Part shown: positions 37,541 through 48,918 of the stretch, piece by piece
How the letters are laid out: the number at the start of each line of letters is the position of its first letter
Position numbering within the stretch: the stretch's first letter is position 1
Made by a program: the position numbers and the translations under genes
Notes under the pieces: model-generated
Seen by the model: the letters and a program-made list of their open reading frames with translations, nothing else
Told to the model about the DNA's origin: nothing
Database searches by the model: none
Source of the DNA: Papio anubis
Lineage: Eukaryota; Chordata; Mammalia; Primates; Cercopithecidae
Assembly: GCF_008728515.1 (NCBI RefSeq)
Contig: NC_044989.1
Span: 80,997,754 to 81,061,753, forward strand
DNA: 64,000 nt
Reading direction: 5' to 3'

Positions 37541-40500
37541 TGTCTTGGGATATCTGTAAAACCCAGACACACCTATTTAAGAAGTACTATTTTATAAAGC
37601 TTCCCCATAAGACATATCCTAATTTTGATTACTTGTTCATATATGAGAATGGTCTGATTTTTTAAAAAATAATTTTAAACTACTACTTCAAATGATATTT
37701 CAAATAATTATTGTTTTGAGAAGTATCTTAAAAGCCACCGTCTCCCCAGTTTTGAACCAGTTTTGGATCTGTAAGAGCAAATCCAGACCTACCTGTTTCC
37801 TGACATTGAACCAAATAATTATGGGAAGACAAAGTGTTGAGTGAAGACCTTTATTTAGAAATGGTGTCTGTAAATTCAAACCCTGTAAACACTTGAATTT
37901 TTCAGCTCTAGTCAAGAAACAGATTATTTAGAATTGGTTACTTAAATCCACTGTGATTTTTTTTCCTTGTTTCTCCTGGGGCTTACCCCAGGAATTCCTG
38001 GACTGAAGTCTGTTGAAGAAAAAAGTTGATATGTGAACAAGGTGATATAATATGAAGATGTAAAAGAGAATGGATATTAAAATCATATGCTAAGATTATC
38101 TGGGGATTTTGTCATTGATTTTACACATCTTTCCATTACCTTAGCTGGTTAAAAATAAAGAAGATAGAATCCACAGCAAAACAGAGTCAGGATATTTTTA
38201 TTCAGCACTAGTTTTGATAACATTTTGACAATAATGTTTTTCTTAAAATAGATCAATGTTTCCGTAAGTTGTTTCTAATTTCCAATGGCAGAGATTCAAA
38301 GAGTTGCATTTAGTTCTTGTTCACATAAGAATATTTTCTGATTCACTTCAACATTTCTATTGCATCCCTACTACGTAAAAGGCATGGTGATACATTTTGG
38401 TTGAGTTGGGGAATTTAAAGTCTCTTTATCTCTAATACCAAATAATTTTCATGAAAAGGATAAATTTTTCTGTCCATTGTGTTTTTATTAGACTGTGTAG
38501 TCTGTTTATTTTTTCCATTTATTTTCTAAGCTTACTGAAATAGGGTTTTCAGCTAGAATAGCAGAGTATTGTTGATGGCTATCTCTGTGCATTCATTGTT
38601 TTCTTGGTTTACTATATTCTAGAAATAAAAGTGTGTTTAACTTACTGTCATCTACATTCTGTCCCTGCAGATTATTTTGTCAAGTGCTTTTTCCAGCCTA
38701 ATTTAAATAATTTATAAAATATGGCCTTGAGTGCAGCCCTTAGAAGAGAAATATGTGCCACTTTATGGCCCATGTATCTTACAAATAAGAAAGGTTTCGG
38801 ATGGGCAATGTGGAGTTTCTTCGTTCAGATTTCTTTTACTGCATCAGAACACACTGTCTTACTCTATCTTAATTAGTAATTTTCCTTCTGGGCTATAAAT
38901 ATATTTCAAATACTTCATCCTAATTCTATTTTCTTGAAGGCAAGCTTTCTTAATTTAGACTTTTAATCTTTTTATCATCAATACTGTATCTTGTTTTATT
39001 ACTTTTCTCTGAATACCTTCATCTGTGCAGATGTCTTGCTAATAAGGAAATTGACTGGAACTCTGGCTAGATGTCCTGTCAAATCAGAACCACCTGTCTC
39101 TTGACCTCTTTCATCCATTTTCTTTGGTAAATCTCTTTTGCAACTGAGAATATCCTGGAGAAGTTATGGTCAACATCGTCTTTTAAGAACCATGTATGTT
39201 TGTCAGCCCAAATTTCTGTATGTGAGACACTACCATAAAACAAAATCAAAACATCTCTTTATCTGAGAACTTCCAATTCAAATCTGCTGCTATCCACATT
39301 TATTGGAGCCCCTCATACTGAGGTATTTCTCTTCAATTATAACATTTTGGTCAACTTAGATGAAAAAATGCCTGACCATATCTTCCATGACAAATGCATC
39401 TGCAGATTGTTCTTTTGGAATGCACATATTATTCCACCTGACTTTTCTCAATCTTCCGTGCTAAGAAGCTAAACAACTTTTTTTTTTTTTAACTTCAAAC
39501 ATAAATTTGAGACCAGCCCTACATCTGGTCAGAATGAAATTATAACCGTGACTATAATAATGGAGTCTTGACTACTGAAATCTTGCAAACACTTAATATC
39601 TTATCTTAAAGGGCTACTTAACCATTTCTGAAATATCATGGGAAGTATGCAGCTAATCTACAGTTGGAGTAGAACTTAATTTTCATGAAAACTGTCAAGA
39701 GGCTAGATCCTAAGATTTGGAAATTATCTAATCCTGGCATTGCATTCTATATCAAAGACAGTTTTATTATTTTAACTAATATCATAAATAAAGGCATTAT
39801 TATAATATCACAATCAATCATACTAAATTCATGTAAGAGGTCAGCACAGTTGACCACTCTGCATCCTTTTGATGCAGCCTAGTTTTGCATTGGGTTCCTG
39901 AAGTCATGCTCCATTTCCGAAGAGACAATAGACAATTATAAGAAATGCCAAGAGACAGTCTAAGTTCAGTTTGTTTTATTTCAATATTTTAAAAGTGTTT
40001 GACTCCATTTTTAACATCTTAATGCTGAGAGAATTGTACCATCTGTGTTGGGTAGTAAAAACTTAAGGTGTTTATTGGAAGAATGGACAATTGCATCATT
40101 AATCTTAATGACCTTTAAACTTTTTGAGATGATCCAAATAAGTTTCTAATATGTAATAATTTTTCAAACTGAGAAATTGTGGTAAATGACTAATTTATTT
40201 CCTACAATGGGAAAATCAGAAGATCCCTAACTTGTAAACCAAATGAGATTGTTATAAAAAAAATCAAAGATAAGCCAACTAGTCAATGATCCAATATGTA
40301 AAAGTGGAGAGAAAAAATGTCATAGGGCCATTAATTGCAAAATCTCCCACAAAAATATAGAATATAGAATTTGAATTTAGACTTAGAATTGCTGAAAATA
40401 AAAACAATAAATAATACAGCAAGGAAAATATATGTAGAGTATCATTGCCTCCTCTGTTAAATACAGAAAAAGTCAAATATAAGCAAAACACCCATCTTTT

Positions 40501-41970
40501 TATATGCAAGACTTTTTTCTTTTCTATTGACTTTAATTCTTTAAAGACATTCTTTAAATGTCTCTAACATTTATTTTGAAGTGAAAAATGGACGTGATGT
40601 TGCCAAATCCATAATCAGCTTGAATTTAGTAGCTTCTGTGTTTCAAACTGCTCTCTAAATCTGCCAATTTTGCTTAATTTTAAATTGCAATTATTGTAAT
40701 ACACTAATGTATTTAGTACGCTAAGAATGACTGGCTTAGAAATAGAATTATATTGACTTAAAACAGAAAAATCCCAAATTAAGATTTTTGTTTATCTGTA
40801 TATAGAAACAGGCTTTGGTTTTTACCCATTTATGATGCCATAATTTGCAAGCTATTGTTTTGAATGTCTAGGTTTCCTCAGTTTTTTTCTGTGGAAAGAG
40901 GTGGTTTAACTTTTCATGTATTCCACTAGGCAGATGAAGGCCTGACTTTTTTGTGGATGATTTCAGGATGTGCCTGTTCTTCAATAGTGTCTGTTGCTTT
41001 TGTTTTGCCATAATCAATAACTTTGAGTATTCCGTTTTTAAACTCCTAAATTTTCATTTGAAAAAAATAGTGCTCTACATACTATTCTCATGCCTTTTCT
41101 TGTTTTCTATGAAAACTGGACTGGGTAAATAAAGCTATGACTATAGCAGAAATCATTGAATACAAAAACATTTTGGTCAGTTGGCATCACTGGGTCATGT
41201 AACTTGACCTCTGAGAGTGACAGTGCATTTTTTTATGATTGCAGAAAACTTGCCATTTGATTTTTTTGTACAGTTCTGAAGACAAACTATACTCCTTCTA
41301 CTTATATATTTGATACACACAGAAAAACTTCAAGATTGTCAATAATATTCTATATTGAAAGAATCTTATGAAAGGATTCTAAAAGTAGAAAAGGGCATTG
41401 GTTGTTGGCTTATCCTTTAAATTATGTCCCTCACACAATCCATCCTTGGGTTAAAAGGAAGAGTCAAAAGAGTTGCAATTGTAGCAACAATGAATGCATT
41501 AGTCCTTCAGTGATCCCAATGAAAGAGGTAAGTATCCCTTTAGTAGAGGACCATGTGCAGAGGTTGGATGTGCAGAGGCCAAAGGCTTAAGGAAGGTCAC
41601 ACAGCAGGGCAATGGAACTTCCAAGAAAGACATCAGGGATCCCCACATACCATTCCAGGCTTTAAGAGCTACAGCCCTTGCCTTCTCTCTTGGTGATCTT
41701 CAACACTTTAAATAGGGGATTCACCCGCTTTGAGCCCCACTACAGTGGTCCCTTACAATGCCTGACAAGGCAGGGTGCATCTTCATTCTCCTCCCACATG
41801 GTTCCTTTATCTGTTCAAGAGCCAATGAGAAATCCAAATGGCCAGCCTGCTTAATGTCAAGAAAGCCCATGTGTATATCTCTTTCAGCACGTAATTCCTT
41901 CATATACCTCTTTTTTCCCAATTACCCACTCCCTCTTCCACTTCCCTAATCCCTTCCCAAGTAGGGTACT

Positions 41971-42033
41971 TTTTTTTTTTTTTTCTTTTGCTCTCTCTCT
42001 CACTCTCTCTTTTCTGTATCTCTCGGAAATCAG
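41971..42033 (+). promoter_or_regulatory. Long CU-rich polypyrimidine tract and acceptor of the cassette exon
   Basis: About 50 nt of nearly pure pyrimidine (a T run, then repeated CTCT and TCTCT units) lead to the CAG acceptor, with a short purine-containing spacer between tract and AG. UCUU and CUCUCU repeats in such a position are typical binding sites for PTBP1 and PTBP2, which repress many neuronal exons outside mature neurons. A second possible acceptor, ACAG, lies four bases inside the exon; using it would break the frame. PTB control of this exon is inference from the motif and from the brain-type isoform. Confidence 0.6.
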
Positions 42034-42177
42034 ACAGGAGTTCAGAGCACTTTCACTACCTTTTATGAGGTAGATTGTGATGTCATAGATGGGGGCAGGG
42101 CTAGTCAACTTTCTACCCACCTCCCAACCTGTGCTGAGGGAGCTCCGATCGGGAGTGGAAGCAGTGATTCCTCCATG
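42034..42177 (+). CDS. CTNNA2: CTNNA2 144-nt cassette exon of alpha-N-catenin isoform II
   Basis: This exon has no ATG-to-stop ORF of useful length, but the splice signals are strong. A CU-rich tract is followed by cggaaatcag at the acceptor, and the donor is ATG|gtgagt. Between them lie 144 nt, 48 codons, open in the phase-0 frame set by the exon ending ELIVSG. The product begins TGVQSTFTTFYEVDCDV, continues GGRASQLSTHLPTC and ends IGSGSSDSSM. It is rich in serine, threonine and glycine, with two cysteines, and looks disordered. Alpha-N-catenin is known to occur in two forms differing by 48 residues at this point in the C-terminal domain; length, phase, position and recalled sequence all agree. 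Both ends are phase 0, so inclusion or skipping keeps the downstream frame. The insert falls inside the actin-binding domain, so an effect on actin binding is plausible but is inference. Confidence 0.9.
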
Positions 42178-43989
42178 GTGAGTAACTTGACTTTCTAATC
42201 TAATGTCTTTCATTGTAATCATGAATTCTGAAGGCAGGGGGGATTGGATTTTAGGGAAATGAAAATGTGTCCACTTAAGGCCTCTTAATATTAACCAAAT
42301 TTGGGCAAAGGACCTATTTATTCTTTATGTGGGTCAGAAATTCCACAGCACAGATATATTCTTCAATTGTCCAAATTTGAGAAGTGAAAATGGTATTTTT
42401 ATTTCTTTATTTCTCAGTCTTTCTTCCCATTGGGAGTGAAAGTCATGGCATATGTGGAATGAATCCATTCTATAATCTCTTTGTGAGCTTCTCTAAGGAA
42501 GGCTAGTCAGAAGGATGTATTCTTTGTTTGGAAGATTTCAGGGTCATGAAATATCCTTTACTGATGTTTGCCGTGAGAATCAGTGGGCCCTTCTAAAATC
42601 ATGGAGGTTAAAATGTACACGAGGATGATACATGAGGATTATCAACAAATACTTTGGGTGTTAACAAATAAAAGCCTTCTAATGCAGTGACTAAAATGCT
42701 GATTTTTTGAAAAAAGTTACAACTCCTGCAAGTTTAAGAGGTCACAGCCATTTCAAGGTGTCACAGCCAGATTTACTACCCATTTTTGTTGTTGCATGTC
42801 ATAACACTGATGCTGTTTCATAGCGTCTCTTGGTAGTTAAGAGGTATGAAAAGCTGTTGTTGTTTCATTTGGGTTTCTATTATATTACTGATTAGTTCTT
42901 TTATATGCCTTAGTATTTAGAAAGAAAAGATCAACTGGAGTGGACACTTTTCTCCACTTCTTTCCTTGTTCTGTCCTGGGTACCTATTAAAACTGTCAAG
43001 ATGCAAGCTTTTGTATAAAAGGGTAAAGGGAGTTCATGGAGGTGGTTGACTCTTTAAGGGATATATTCTTGCAAGGGTTTGACCATCAGAATGTGAAACC
43101 CTGTTTTTTTCATAGGAGGGGATGAAAGCATCCTGGTGTGGATTACGAGTATTATAAAATATGTAAAGAGGGTATCATACATTTTTTTTTTCCAAAATAT
43201 ACATCCCTGGTTAGCTAGCCATGATGAATATTTGTGTTGGAGAATTGGTTTCAGTTTAAAATGAAGAGTCCTTTCTGTCTCATCAATAGCTTCTTTGTTA
43301 TGCATAAATCCCTGTCTCCCAAAGTTATACACTTTTATATTTAAAAGCACTATAGCTGATACGGCCCTCTTTAGTACCCTGGGGTTGGGGAATGGGTTTT
43401 GAAGTTATTTGATACCTAAGTTTTCTAACCTAAATAAGTGACTATAATGGTAAAGATTTCAGGCCTGATAAAGAAAGGTAGGGCCATAACTGGCCAATAG
43501 GAAGATTTTGATGAAAGTCACCTGTAGGCAATCTAGTATTGCAATGTGGGCAATAATGCCAATGTCTTATATGTTGGCTTATCCCTCTCAAGTCTCTGAC
43601 CTACCTTCCATTAAAAGTACTAGACCCCTGAAACCCAGGTAGAAGCAAACCTTCAGTGCCAGAAAAATCTGATGTCTAATCATAGTTCAAGTTTTTAATG
43701 TCTTTTATCAACCCCTCATACAGCTGCCAGGTAAGAAATGCTCATATTTTCAAACCCTTGGGACACAATCATCTTTAAACTTCGTGAGTTAAGAACGGTT
43801 GTGTTGTGCGCTTGTGCAAATTCAGAGAGTCTATCACGGAATGCGTTGTGCATGCACTTATTTATCTTCATGTGCATGTTTCATTTATAGTGATGTTCAG
43901 TGTTTTTTTAAATTCATTTTGTATGTATTAAAAGTTTAATTTTAAAATACATACATATATTGTGCTCTAAAGGAGACAGTGAAATGGAA

Positions 43990-44170
43990 TGGAAGTTGCA
44001 TTAATTTGGGGTCTGAACACTTAGTATGCTAGTTCTATCACTGTGCTTGATTTGTTAGGTAACTAAGTAAATTACTCAGATCTGTAGGGCCTCAGTTTTC
44101 CTCATCTGTAAAATGATGGTAGATGATCAAAAAGAGATATTCTAATGCATCCCTGCTCTACAATTCTATG
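43990..44170 (+). repeat. MIR SINE fragment, sense
   Basis: 'ttgttaggtaactaagtaaa', 'gcctcagttttcctcatctg' and 'taaaatgatggtagatga' are MIR core signatures. Confidence 0.75.
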
Positions 44171-45964
44171 GTTTTATGGTATATTATTGAAGAAATGGTT
44201 TATGGGAAAATCATTGAATAGTTGATGAAATATAGTTTTTATTTTGTGCATACAATTATTAAATCCAGAAAAAAACATTCAATTGAAACAAGGTTTTAAA
44301 ATGTGCTGCCTATCTGATATAATGCTATTTGGTTAATAATATATGTGACTGAGCCATTTCTTTTAAATAGACAAAATCATTGGATTAATCTGCTAAATCT
44401 AAACCACACAGAAAGTTATATATAAATTGACATATGAAGAGAGGCAGAATCCATGATAGGCAGCTACATAGTGATTTTGGAAGACCGAAATGTTTTAACT
44501 CCATACTTTTGTGTTATTAATGGGGATGTAAAAAACATTTACTGGGTAATAGATGTAGCTGATCTTACGGGGAATTCAAAGTTTTAAATTACCGATGTAA
44601 TATTGCAGGAAATCTCATGTGGTTTTGGAAGGGTGGGTGAGTAGGGAATTGGTGAGTATGGAATTATGTACTATGGGGGATAAAAAAAAGTGTAAAGCCT
44701 TGCTCTTGAATTTGAGGAATGTGCAACCTCTTTGGGGAGTCTATACATGTGCCAAGTGCCAACTTAGAAGTGAATACAGTAAGTGCCAAAATAAATATCC
44801 CTGCGGCCTGGGTGGGCTGGATTGCACTGGGGAGTCTTATAACAAGCTGATACTTTTAGCCAGCTAAGAACAGAATGGTTTCGATTTTTGTGTTATTGTA
44901 TATAAAAAGGACAGGGAATTGTTCCAGGTCTTCAAGACCACAGAATTGTAAATGGAGCTGAAGATATCTTGTGTTCAGACATAACATGTGTCAAAATGTA
45001 TTGCTTATAGTTCAACCTCATACTTTTTCTGAACCCTTTTCCCCTAAATCATATGCTGACTGTACTAGATGAGATACACGTCTTTGGAAGAATTGAGGAG
45101 GCAGCAAGTGAGTGAATTGAGTAATTATAAAGATATAATCAGGCAAGTATTTGGTCAGTTACACAAAACTCCACATGATCACTCACAGTCACAACTATGG
45201 AAGAGAAATACATAAAAGGCAGAGGAAGGAAAGAGGAAGACTCTAGCTTGGAGATATTCTGGTATTGTGATAAAAGCAGAAAGGGATCATTATTTGGGGG
45301 TATCATTAACAGATTTAGAAATGTCAGATGGTGATGGAAATGTCCACATCAGCTAATGAGAATCCATGTAACCAAGATAATTTTATGAAGCAGTTTCCTT
45401 GGGCACTAAGCAAGAATAACATCAGTTTCTCTACCCTTTAACAGCCAATATTGACAAGGTTTTAACACTAAGTAAAACTGAACATGATTATGCAAGTCTC
45501 CTTCCCATATACTCTTGGAAATAGGTTATTGATTTGGGCATGATCTATTTACATTGATGAAGAACACTTACATTTGAAAGCCTCTCTGTTGCTGTAGATT
45601 TGCAGAAGATTTGCAGTGGATATTTTGCCTCACTTAGGGAAAACTGTTTTTGTATTTCTTGCCATTCAAGTCTCTTCCAAATTATTACCTTAGCCATTCT
45701 AAAAGACTGGAATTCCACAATTAGAACTGCTGTCGCCTAGCCCCTTTACCAGATTCTAAGAACTTAGTAAGTAAACAAGGACTCAGTTTAGATCATCCAG
45801 TGACATGGCTTCTAATTTCCTATTGTGACATCAGAATTAGCTTCTAGAATTTGTTTTCTCAGGAAATCACTTTCAAAGACTAAATTTTTCTGTTTGGGAA
45901 TGGTGAAGTAGTATGATCAAAGGTAGTTTAACAAAGCAAGAAATACTTTCCTAGCACTAGTTTC

Positions 45965-45998
<34 letters not shown>
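45965..45998. repeat. T14-A20 homopolymer block
   Basis: Fourteen T are followed at once by twenty A, a self-complementary homopolymer junction. Confidence 0.9.
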
Positions 45999-46554
45999 GG
46001 TCAAGCAGAAGTTAGATTATGTTTGTTTCAAGAGAACAATGATGAAGATGATAACTATTCTTTCTTCCTCCTAAGTGTCACTGGAGGTCATTTTAGAAAT
46101 AAAGCATCAGTCACAGCTACAATTCAACAAATTCATTGAGTATATAATATGGGATATTCCCTATTCTATATATGATGGATTCATAGAATAAGCATGGAAA
46201 ACAAGCACGTGCACTAGTAACTATGATTATAATAATCACTTTAAAAGAAATACATATTATGACCATTTTTGTAGAAAATGATAAAGGGGTGTGATTTTTT
46301 TTTTTGAGCCTTCACACATAACTGAGTAGGAGTTTTCCAGGTGGAAGGAGAGGGAGGAATATCTCAGAAAAGAAATGAAATATCCATAGCATTGAGGTAT
46401 ATAAGTATTCCAGGATAACTGGACCTGAAAAGGTCCGAGAGGGCTGGAAAGATGGAGAAAAGTAAAAAATGTGAGGTTGGTGCTGGATATCAAAGAAATT
46501 CTTCTGACTCATGCTGATTTTAATAAGTAATATTGAAAATGATCAGGATTATCT

Positions 46555-46745
46555 GCATGCCAGCTAAGCAGGGAGGTTGGGGGAGACTATTAAAATGCAG
46601 GATCCTGGGCCATGTTGCAAACTTCTTGGATCAGGAATGGTAGGGAGAAGGTTCTTGGAGTCTGTAATTAACTACCCCATCCCACTCCCCAACACACACC
46701 AGGTGATTCATTTTCACACCAAAGTTTTAGAATCCCTGCAAGGCA
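46555..46745 (+). mobile_element. hAT-Charlie (MER5-type) fragment
   Basis: 'attaaaatgcaggatcctgg' and 'accaggtgattcattttcac' followed by 'caccaaagttttagaatccc' match MER5-type elements at low identity. Confidence 0.6.
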
Positions 46746-46951
46746 ACAGAACTGACTCATTCTGTTTCTATGTTCTTAGAAGCAGTTTCAGAGTAAAATA
46801 ATTGAAGTATCATATTATTAAAAGATTTTGGAAAAAAATAGGAGTTAAGGGTAATAAAAGAATATTCTCAAGAAAATTGGTTTAAATTGTGATTAAGCAT
46901 GAGAATCAAAAGATGGTTATTGCATATAAATAATCAGTGATACTATTAAAT

Positions 46952-47110
46952 CTCTAGATATCTAGATAGATCTAGATATCTCATAGATCTATATATATCT
47001 AGATATATCTATATCTATATATTTATATATCTATATCTATATATCTATATATATCTATAGCTATATATTTATATATCTAGATCTAGATCTAGATAGATCT
47101 AGATATCTAG
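46952..47110. repeat. AT-rich self-complementary tract (TAGATC/TATATC)n
   Basis: About 160 bp are built from TCTAGATATCTAGA-like and TATATATCTA units. Much of it equals its own reverse complement, including repeated GATATC, AGATCT and TCTAGA palindromes. Confidence 0.9.
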
Positions 47111-47389
47111 TTATTTTTAGCTCTTACAGATATCTCTTGCCAATGATCTGTGGCTCTGTCATTGCCCTTCTTACACCAACTAAAGCAAATACAACCTTGG
47201 GTGGTTCTACAAAGATGTTCCAGGCAAAATTATTTATCTCAAGACCTACTCTTTTACTTAAATAAATGCCAAGCAGAGAACAGCAACAGTTATGTGGTTT
47301 TGATTGTTACAGATCTGAAGAATATAAGTTAAATAGTGTTAAAATTATAAGAACAATATTGCCGTTAGGTGTGAATTTGGAAACCAACT

Positions 47390-47530
47390 CTCTCTTTTAT
47401 AATTGATGAAACTGGGCAACATTCTTAACCTCCCTGGGCTTTTGCTTTTTATTAGAATAGTGATAGATTTTTATTAGAATAGTGATAGCTACTCAGAGAG
47501 ATAATTGCTCATGGTAAATATTCAAAATAT
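47390..47530 (+). repeat. MIR fragment with a 21-bp tandem duplication
   Basis: 'aaactgggcaacattcttaa' then 'cctccctgggcttttgcttt' is MIR-like. Inside it 'ttttattagaatagtgatag' occurs twice in tandem at about 47447-47489. Confidence 0.6.
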
Positions 47531-47739
47531 CAACAGTTATATTAAGATAAACTGAAGGATTAGTATGCACCAGACATTGTATGAAGCATTTAAAATGCAC
47601 TATGAAATAGTTTTTTCAATTATGCTCTGTTCAGAAACTTCTGAAATCCTCTGAAGGTCACAAAGTCAGTGTTTGGTACACAGTAGTGCTTCAGAAGACT
47701 TCTTTGATATTCTCCAACAGCATGGTGTATTTTTCTGTC

Positions 47740-47885
47740 ATTTCTTGTATGACACTTTAATGTCATTATATTTCTCTCAACTAGTCTGTAAGCTAGATAT
47801 AATAGGAATATGTTCGAATGTCCTTTATTCCTTGGTTCCCTGCATAATGAACACATAATCTATGCTTAATACATTAGCTTCTTTA
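47740..47885 (+). repeat. L2 LINE 3' end, sense
   Basis: 'caactagtctgtaagctaga' and 'tgtcctttattccttggttc' match the sense L2 terminus in order but at low identity. Confidence 0.45.
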
Positions 47886-48918
47886 TCATCTCTTCTTCCA
47901 TTGTAGTGAGGTATCACACCCAAAAAAATCCCAATAATTGATTTTGAACTCTATCATTCCTTCATACTTCCATTCATTTATTTCTACGTGAAAGTGTCTG
48001 ACTTCAAATGCTAGATTTCAAAGTACACTGTTTACCTAGGATTTGGGGCCAAAAATCAAGCAATTAAGTGCAATTATTTTTCTAGTTAACTTAATGCCTT
48101 TATAATTTACTCTGTTAAGTTTTCGGATGTATTATATAAACCCCTTTTAAGAAAAGATTATGCCATGGAAACCTACAGAATTTTTTCCCAAAAAGCTAAA
48201 TGAATCAAATTAGTAATTTATTGTAAAAAGAAATTTAAAAGTAACATAGTTGGTTGCATTTGCCCCTTATGCAAAGATTATGACATATAAATTATTATAT
48301 AATTATATTTAAATATGAAATATTTTAAATTAAGTCTACTAAATATTTAATGCCCACTATTGTATTAAAAATTTGTATATAGCCTTTTACATATTTTAAT
48401 TTAGATTCAACTACAAATCTTGAAATATGCAAATACAGTTATTTCTCTCACATGGAATATATCTGTCTGTAGTTCAGAGAGTAAAGTGAACACAGAGTCA
48501 TCAAGGACTTTGACACCTCCTAACTTTATGGCCCATCTGTTCTCAAGTTCATCTTTTGGTCTAAGATTACTGCTAGTGTTCCATCTTTCCAATTTTCATG
48601 TAGGAAGAAGAGGTGAGAAGATTAAACCAGGTGCTTCCTAGCTATGTTAGTCACCCTCCTTCCTAGAAACATCCACCCCTCTGCCCTTCTTCCATATCCA
48701 CTTTCATCACCATGCATGTGGTTTGCTGCAAGAGAGACTGGTAAACACAATGTTTTAGCTAGGTACATTGCTGCCCTGATTAAAATTGAGATGCCACTAA
48801 GTAAAGAGAAGGGCAAATGAATATTAGATTAGCAACCAAGACAGGATGCTAAGAATAAGGATTAAATTACCCTTATGAGATTCGATTTGAAGTAAGCAAG
48901 AATTTGGGGAATGGAAAT

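Larger units (their letters stand above)
31351..42033 (+). other. CTNNA2: Intron between the fourth exon and the cassette exon
   Basis: This is 10.7 kb of intron. The Tigger/MER2-type element at 37218-37540 and a purine-rich tract at 34289-34400 are listed separately. The rest, including 31351-34280, 34410-37210 and 37550-41960, shows no Alu or LINE-1 and no gene. The low density of young transposons around an alternative exon is consistent with selection on intronic sequence, but that is inference. Confidence 0.8.
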
